DNA from: Gnetum montanum
Lineage: Eukaryota; Streptophyta; Gnetopsida; Gnetales; Gnetaceae
DNA length: 64,000 bases
Reading direction: 5' to 3'
Assembly (NCBI GenBank): GCA_015680685.1
Contig: MNCI01020651.1
Location: 146,008 to 210,007 of the forward strand
The notes below the pieces were generated by a model. That model saw only the letters and a list, made by a program, of their open reading frames with translations. It did no database searches and was not told the DNA's origin. This document shows positions 57,981-64,000 of the stretch, in pieces. Position numbers and translations under genes: made by a program. Position 1 is the stretch's first letter. Every line of letters begins with the position of its first letter.

Positions 57981-58762
57981 AGTTCAACATCATATGGGAA
58001 AGCACAGTCTTGATGACACATGTATCGAGCTTTCAAAACACTGTTGACTTGACCATTTTTAGGTTAAAGTTGGTCATGCCACATTACGTCTTGTGGGCGA
58101 GATGCACTGTAATCCACTTTTGTTGAAACCACCTCATGCTTACGCTGCGATAGGCTGCTAAGCGTATTGCTACGTATGGATAGCAGGTGCGTATCTGGTA
58201 CTGCCTTAGCTGACTTTACGCTATATTACACTTGTTTACGCTGTGTAGCGTGGTAGAGCGTAATAGAGCATAAAAGTAGTTAACTCAAGCTACTTTGTGC
58301 CTATTTACATTGCAAAGTGTAATAGAGCGTAAAATGGTCAACCTTACAATAAGTTACGCTTGTTACGCTACGTAGCGTAATAAGCATAAATTGACCAATT
58401 TGCAAAAAAAATAAGTCAATCTTCTGCGCTCCTTTGGACTCTGACTTTGACTTCCTCGAAGCTCATTACGTTGCTCTACGTAATGGAGCATAAATAGTCC
58501 TGAACAAAAGACTTGATGGAATATGTGACAAATTCGATATCATGCTACGTTAAGAAGAATTACATAGAGCGACATGATGCTATGTTACATAATGTGGCGT
58601 AAAGAGGAAGAAAACAAAACAAAGTTAAAATTTTTAAGGAACTTAGAGCCTTCATGTTGCGCACCTCTTCGCTTTGTTCTGTCTTCTGGATTTCTGCTGC
58701 AAACTTTCGCCCGAATCATAAATCTTTGCCTTAGGCTGATTCGCAGTTTCCACGGTGTTTCA

Positions 58763-58767
58763 ATTGG
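58763..58767. repeat. Target-site duplication of T2, right copy
   Basis: ATTGG, identical to 41230-41234. Confidence 0.9.
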
Positions 58768-59445
58768 TGTTACCATTGTTTTTTTTTTCATCTTTCTTAT
58801 TCCTCATATTTTTCCATCATATAGCTACCGGAGGTTCGCTCTTAGTCATGGGGGCCCTAGCAAAAAAATTTCAATTTTCTCCATTTTACTATTTTCCTAA
58901 CCCCTACAACTTGGATAGTCACATCTGATAAATCTTTGAACCAATTTTTACCATAACCACAACTCAGCCAATGTGCTTCATATCAAGGCAAGGTATCAAC
59001 TACATTGTGGTTTCTCTATCCTTGCTCATTTGTGACTGTGTTATGTGTGTAGATGGTGATCATACAAATAATGGACTGGGCTTGGAGGAACCACTCAGGA
59101 TGGATCGAAACTGAAGTATTTATGAAAGGAGTAAGTTTGGTGGCATGGCTATGGATAAATAATGAAAGGCACAATCTCAGCATTGGTGGCAACACGCTCC
59201 ATCTTCTTTCTCTCTCTCTTTTTCTCTTCAAGCTACCAAATAAAGGCTTGGATGTCATTTATGTATGATTGTTCACCACAATGGTCATGAACACTAATGT
59301 TGTAATATGCTTATTAATCTTTTCACTGGGCATGTTGATTCTATCATCCCATTCCACCATCAATTGTTAATTAGTCAATAATCTCATACATTCCCAATAT
59401 TTTGTAAGGAACTCAAGGGCGAGTTGTCATTCAATTGTGGGGGTA
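58768..59445 (+). other. R9 3' UTR, part after T2
   Basis: Continues the R2/R4-like 3' UTR and ends in the polypurine tract TGTGGGGGTA at 59436-59445. A CT-rich run (59200-59228) matches those at 10035-10075 and 17250-17280. No gene supported. Confidence 0.75.
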
Positions 59446-60371
59446 TAATGAGAGTAGTTACTCTAATTATTAGAGTGGTTACTCTAGCAGTTACTCTAGT
59501 AGTTATTCTAATTATTAGAGTGGTTACTCTATCGGTTACTTTAGTAATTATTCTAATTATTAGAGTGGTTACTCTAATTATTAGAGTAGTTTCTCTCAAG
59601 TCTATAAATACAGTTCCCAAACACACAATTGGAAGGAAGTCTTTTAGGAGTCAAGTAGTGAAACTCTTGTAGTCTATTTCAAAGTTAGAGTATTTTCCAA
59701 GTGCCCATAGTAGGAGGTCTAAGTGTGGATAGATCTTTATTTGAGCATTGTGTACCTGAGCACATCTTATGTATGGCAATAAAGACAAGCTCTTTGATTT
59801 ATCCTTGCAGCACTTGAGATTTTTTTTCTTACACATTTCTTTTATTTTATTTTCTTATGCATTTATTTTATTTTATTTTATTTTATGCACTTTACATTTT
59901 TGTTATTAGCACAGCAATTCATTTTGATCAATTAAGAAAATCATTAAATTACACAAGCACAACTACTTTGAGCATCTGTGTAATGCTTGTAACCTAGTAA
60001 TGATTAACATTTGATAATCCCAACAGTTTTGCACTGGTTCAGGATGTGTACGGCAAGTGGGAACAGATGATAGTGTTAAGATTAGTTAGAACTTAGTTAA
60101 TGAATAGTTAAGTTAAATTAGTCACTTAGTTATCTCTCTCTTTCCCTATTAGCATAGGACATAAAAACATAAAAGCTATAAAAATCATATGCCTCAAGCT
60201 TACTTAACAATACAATTGTGACATACAGGTAAGTTTGGGAAGACAATGATCAATCAACTTGTTCTTGTTCCACAAGGGCGCATAAGCACTTAGTCCTTGG
60301 AATTCAACCGAATCATGCGTAAAATTCTTGTATTCATATGGTTGATTGTAGAGGTACCTCGCCACTCATCA
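59446..60371 (+). repeat. R9 3' LTR (926 bp)
   Basis: Runs from TAATGAGAG (expected TG changed to TA) to CACTCATCA. Partner of 33698-34631 with the same palindromic U3 array (59452-59590), TATAAATA at 59603-59610 and R/U5 block. It is followed by TTAAT, the right target duplication. Confidence 0.9.
59603..59610 (+). promoter_or_regulatory. TATA box of R9 3' LTR
   Basis: TATAAATA after the palindromic array. The 5' LTR copy has decayed to TATAAAG. Confidence 0.55.
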
Positions 60372-60376
60372 TTAAT

Positions 60377-61145
60377 CCATTCCATCTTTTACTTAATTTT
60401 TTTAAATAATAGTTATGGGAGGTGTCCAGTGTGACACTTAGGCACTAAATCTTTTCTTTTCTTACTACTTTTTCATATTCTTTGATATTTTTTCTATTCT
60501 TCTATACCTTTCCCATTTATTAATAATTTTCTATTCTTTGATACTTTTTAAATTCTTTCTACATTTTTGCGTTCTTATCATCTTTTACTATTCTACGTTC
60601 TTATCATTATCTTTCTTGTACATATTTTTGTCAATTTTTTTCAATAAAGTCCAAAGGAATAAAGCAAGATGTAATTCTAATAATCTACAAATTACTCTAT
60701 ACTATCAAATCATGGAAGGAACGATTCTATATATAGTGAGACCAAATCATCCATACAGTCATTTCTAATAATAAAAGACTCTTACCATGGCCATAATGAT
60801 AATTTTTTTCATAATAAAAATTAAATAAACTTATGATCATTATGCCTAGATAGAAACATGAAGAACCAAGCGGGAATGAAACGTGTGTGACATCAAGGGG
60901 ATTTGTGGATTCTCTAAGGCTACTATTATAAGTTTTATCCTATTATTAATTTGTATTATTTACTTGAGTTCTAACAAAAAATAGAAGGATGTCTAAAATA
61001 AGTGTTACCTTATCATGTCACTAGAAAGACATGTTACCCATGCTTGAAAGTAGTCCTCTGGTAAGGTTAACATAGTAAAAACATAATAAATGCATAGAAA
61101 ATAATTTCTAGGGTTTCCACTAGGAAGACATGTTACTATTGTTGA
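60377..61145 (+). other. R8 3' untranslated region
   Basis: A T-rich array of ATTCTTTGATATTTT-like units (60470-60640), then 60630-61140, which is an inverted diverged copy of 18950-19470. No gene supported. The end of R8 is not defined; no LTR follows. Confidence 0.5.
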
Positions 61146-61655
61146 CTGTTTAGGACTCTCAATGTTGTGGGCCTCTGATCTCATGACTTTAGGGTCATGG
61201 GAAACAAATGTGTAATTCAAATAGTGTTTATGTGCTTGCTGGTCTCTAGTAACATCAAGGACTAGATACCTCCAAATAGACTTAGTGGTTATAAAATGAA
61301 CTAAACATGAGTATGTGTTTGTTGTTGTGAATGTTGAAATGATGGGTATTGTGTATGACACTATATTTGGCTATCATAAAAGAAATTTAGCTTTGTCAAA
61401 TACTATGAGTTGTTGAAGGTTCCTTTTTTGATAAATCACTTAGTTTATATAGTCCTTATAGTACATTACTTATAACAAATAAAATTTCACAAAAACATTT
61501 GAGCACAATTCTACCGATCTACTCCTAATTTCTCCCACAAAGAAAATTCCACAAGACAACTAGAAATAAAGCAAGATTCAATAGGTTTTAAAAAGAGAAT
61601 CCTTCCAACATATTTGGGTAGCCCAGTATGTGGATCAGGTTTATATACATATCCT
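61146..61655. other. Unassigned sequence
   Basis: AT-rich with no coding or repeat signal I can support. If the neighbouring glycosyltransferase remnant had introns, part of this could be one. Confidence 0.35.
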
Positions 61656-61659
61656 TATT

Positions 61660-62140
61660 TGCTTTGGATTCTTGTAGCTCCTAGTCATGGCATCAGTGCT
61701 ATGGCTATGGCTCCAGAATGGGTGTTTCTGGAGACAACATGAACATAATTGGCCATGAAGTTATGGAGCGGTGTGTAACTATGATCGTGCTTGTAGAGAT
61801 AGCTCATCATCATCACCACACGGAATGGTAGAAAATAGACATGAGCTTGTGTTGGATCTTAGGTCAAGAAAGGGTTTCCCAACTCCATCTTGTGGATGAA
61901 CCAATCCTCTATTCTATAGATGTTCTTGCACGGCCCGTTGTGAACCAACTGTGGCTCTTCTTCTTCATAAACATCCATCTCCTTCTAACCCCAATGGAAA
62001 ACTTTGGCATCATGGCAGACTGTACCTTTGGGGACCTACTCACAGGAGATGTTGTTGGGAAGCCTAAATTGAACTTGGTAGTGATTCTAATCACAAATCT
62101 TACCTTGTGTAGCTCTACTTTCATTGGCACTAGTGCTGGC
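61660..62140 (-). pseudogene. GT47 exostosin-like glycosyltransferase pseudogene
   Basis: Host-gene remnant. On the minus strand from about 62035: VPKGT, then AKVFHW, then VYEEEEPQLVHNGPCKNIY, IEDWFIHKMELGNPFLT, DPTQAHVYFLPF, MMMSYLYK, YTPLHNFMANYVHVVSRN, and finally a frameshifted CHD followed by TAG (near 61690). These are the successive N-terminal blocks of plant GT47 exostosin-family proteins, Golgi type II membrane enzymes that make cell-wall polysaccharides. Several bases are missing between VFH and VYEEE, and TAG/TAA codons fall at WG and LT. A possible small intron (donor near 62103, acceptor at 62036) precedes the homology. The transmembrane start and the C-terminal catalytic half are not recognisable. 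Confidence 0.82.
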
Positions 62141-62750
62141 CTAGTTTGGACTGCTTGGTCGGGTGAAGTTATTGGAAAAATATACTTGAAATTCTAAATC
62201 AATGGAGTGGTTGAGAAACATTCTTGGATTTCCAAGTTACCCATAAGCTGCCATTTTTTCATTGCCATAGCAATGGGGGATAAATACAACTCTCCCAGGA
62301 TCAGTTATTTTGCATCATCCCAAGTGTCATTAATTCTAGCAAGAATCACATCTTTGAACAAAAATTTGTAATTATGCCTATGGCTAGGTGCCTCTCTCAT
62401 CACAGTAAGAAGGGCACTAAAGTTATATCTATGGGTTGATAGGCATTATCCAATTCCTAACTGAAACACCACTAATTTCGGCCTAGCACTTTGAAATGAA
62501 AATGACTCAAGCCCTTTTGAGGTTTCAAAGGCAAAGTTTGGCTAAGGCATGGAGCCCACACACAGCTTGCCCAAGGCAACTTGCTCACCTTTACCTTGAG
62601 AAACTCCAAACAATGTCAAGACTAAGTTAAAAATGATTTGATTTCTAAGTTGTGAGTCATCCTCAAAGTGCATCCTTGATAGCTTCAGGTCCCAACCTTC
62701 ATAATGTCAGATTTCAGCTCAAAATTGCAAGTTTTTAGAAATTTTTTGAG
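62141..62750. other. Unassigned sequence upstream of the GT47 remnant
   Basis: The minus strand has a short open stretch (DTWDDAK; MAMKKWQLMGNLEIQE, about 62335-62220) that could be a decayed upstream exon or unrelated. Nothing further supported. Confidence 0.3.
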
Positions 62751-63470
62751 GTCATGCTTTGATCGCGATGCAAGTCATGTTGTGGTCACACTGCAGCATG
62801 AGTCTAGCGTGACCTGCCATAAATAGCTCAAAACAAGTCATTTTCAACCTTAGTTCCTGACTTTCAAGATCAACCATAGCCAGATAGTTTTTGGGCTATG
62901 CAGAGGAACATAGATCTCATGACATGTGTTATGAGTCCAACCTTATAAATACCCTATCAATCACATATACGGGGTTGACAATTTTGAAGGTTGATGACTT
63001 AGGAAACTCAAGACTAGCAGTCCTTGGGCACTTGACACACTTGATTTCTAGCATCCAAACACTTCTGAAACACATCATATCACATCACCCTAGGGCTTGG
63101 CACTTGACCTATCAGCCACACATGTAGCTAAGCTTTGACCGATGTACATCTTTTCTAAGTAATACAATACAGTTCGTTTTACCAACCATTATTCTTTATA
63201 TTTAGTTTACCAGTTTTGCATGCGTTTATGTTTACATTTTGTGTGCACTATTTATGTTTAAAACATCAATTACGATAACCCTAATGCAAGCCATAGTTTA
63301 CACTTGGGGAAGTCCTTGGTTGATTTGCGTGCAGACCATCCAAGGCACTCTACCTTTGTTCCCTTTTCCAGCTTGCCCTCGGGTGAAGGCAGGGTCAGCT
63401 GTGTCTGCCCGACAATCTTTCGGTGTTTGTTTTCCTTCCAACTTTACACCGACGATTTAGGTTAGTCCAG
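62750..63470 (+). repeat. Possible LTR of another retroelement
   Basis: Sequence of LTR-like composition ending near 63460, where GACGATTTAGGTTAG is followed by ATTGGTGCTATAAGG, resembling a primer site. The left border is not seen and there is no second copy in the window. Confidence 0.25.
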
Positions 63471-63649
63471 AAAATTGGTGCTATAAGGATGGCCGACTCG
63501 TTGCTATTTGTTAAAACGTTGACCATGCTATCTGTCTAAACGCTACATAAACTAAGTGCTGATTAAAGCCTGTCTAGACACAGCTAGCCAGAACGACTTA
63601 CCTATCCTCCTCGTTCCTCATACCTGACCCAACTCATGCTATTTATCAG

Positions 63650-63885
63650 TGTCATGCTTTTACCTCACACAGTCTCTTGGTCACGCTGTAGTTGACTCAC
63701 ATTGTAGCTTCTATTTGTCAAGTCACGCTATATTGTAGTTGCTCATGCTGCAATGCTGACGCTATTGTCAGTCAAGATGTTGGTCATGCTGCTATCAATC
63801 AAGCTGCTACAGTTGTCACACTGTCTGTGTCACGCTGCACTGTAGTGGATCATGCTGTAGTTGGTCAGGCTACAATTTCTCATAT
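63650..63885 (+). repeat. Degenerate GTCACGCTGTAGT repeats
   Basis: About ten imperfect copies of a 12-20 base unit of the type GTCACGCTGTAGTTG. An open frame (63692-63889) runs through them but reflects the repeat. Two isolated similar words occur near 62760-62810. Confidence 0.65.
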
Positions 63886-63919
63886 TTAATTCATCTAGCT
63901 CAATTTACTCATGTTCATT

Positions 63920-64000
63920 ATGGAATCTTCCCAAGTTAACCCAGTGACACTATCGACCTCTGACTTTGGGGCTGAAACCTCAAACCCCGTGATTGCTACT
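63920..64000 (+). CDS. Open frame running off the window edge
   Basis: ATG at 63920 (MESSQVNPVTLST), open for 27 codons to the edge. Its position after a possible LTR, primer site and leader, and its serine/threonine-rich start, are compatible with a retrotransposon gag, but the piece is too short to assign. Confidence 0.3.
   Translation, partial: MESSQVNPVTLSTSDFGAETSNPVIAT

Larger units (their letters stand above)
41235..58762 (-). mobile_element. T2: complete 17.5 kb Tat/Ogre-lineage element
   Basis: On the minus strand: 5' LTR (58762-57203), primer site (57196-57179), gag-protease (56952-53121), a 5.2 kb interval holding an antisense gene, RT-RNase H-second RNase H-integrase (about 47896-44425), a 3' region with tandem repeats, and 3' LTR (42746-41235). 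A perfect 5-bp target duplication ATTGG flanks it. The second RNase H domain and YIDD-type RT are the hallmarks of the Tat lineage. Stops in gag and pol make it non-functional, though its age is moderate: LTRs differ mainly by transitions. It lies in the 3' UTR of R9. Confidence 0.92.
57203..58762 (-). repeat. T2 5' LTR (1560 bp as assembled)
   Basis: Plus-strand borders TATAACGATGG (the expected TG mutated to TA) and ACGGTGTTTCA. It is longer than the 3' LTR because a 46-base unit is duplicated around a single N (57831-57924), which looks like an assembly fault. TATA box on minus at 57980-57973; TTACGC/GCGTAA cluster at about 58135-58600. Confidence 0.9.
33698..60371 (+). mobile_element. R9: Athila-like element with pol, split by T2
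   Basis: Plus-strand element of about 9.1 kb after subtraction of the T2 insertion (41235-58762 plus one 5-bp duplication). It carries 5' LTR 33698-34631, tRNA-Asp-type primer site 34633-34652, gag from 34768, protease, reverse transcriptase and integrase to about 39975, a T-rich 3' UTR, and 3' LTR 59446-60371. The target duplication TTAAC/TTAAT has one change. RNase H and the integrase zinc region are deleted. It inserted in R8. Confidence 0.85.

Noticed and set aside
61841-62197. Plus-strand 118-codon frame with hydrophobic segments
   Set aside because: Antisense to the clear GT47 homology on the minus strand; no independent support.

Overview
The window is plant nuclear DNA made almost entirely of nested, decayed Ty3/gypsy LTR retrotransposons. 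The evidence is elements with 0.8-1.6 kb LTRs, a tRNA-Asp-type primer site (plant Athila-like elements), a dual-RNase-H Tat/Ogre-like element, frequent TAG/TGA stops suggestive of cytosine deamination, and one recognisable plant host-gene remnant, a GT47 exostosin-like glycosyltransferase pseudogene. The species cannot be named. I see no rRNA or tRNA gene and no CRISPR array. There are four assembly gaps: 1338-1798, a single N at 7358, 12469-12992, and a single N at 57877.

Layout. 1-7357: right-hand part of a Tat-lineage element (T1; sense strand minus) holding the end of an antisense spliced gene on plus, gag-protease on minus, a primer site and a truncated LTR. 7359-11261: 3' part of an Athila-like element (R2, plus): protease, 3' UTR and 3' LTR. 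11262-12468: unassigned sequence ending in the start of a different LTR. 12993-18290: Athila-like element R4 (plus; gag, protease, 3' LTR; 5' end lost in a gap). 18291-18886: part of an older LTR. 19956-27276: complete 7.3 kb Athila-like element R6 (minus) with both LTRs, primer site and a target-site duplication, but only gag-protease and no RT, RNase H or integrase. R6 sits in an older minus-strand relative, R7 (to about 31480). 31481-33697: plus-strand RT-RNase H-integrase remnant R8. 33698-60371: Athila-like element R9 (plus; gag, protease, RT, integrase; RNase H deleted) inserted in R8. R9 is split by the complete 17.5 kb Tat-lineage element T2 (41235-58762, minus). 60372-61145: R8 3' UTR. 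61146-64000: GT47 pseudogene and a possible start of another retroelement.

How the parts relate. T2 lies inside R9, which lies inside R8: three layers, two of them supported by target duplications. R2, R4, R6 and R7 carry gag and protease without the replication enzymes. R2 and R6 share one deletion junction, so they look like a non-autonomous lineage that would need RT and integrase from relatives such as R8 or R9. T2 and T1 carry an antisense, apparently intron-containing accessory gene between protease and RT, where Ogre/Tat elements are known to have an intron. This is the most unusual structure here. Nearly every reading frame is broken, so none of the elements looks autonomously active in the form assembled.
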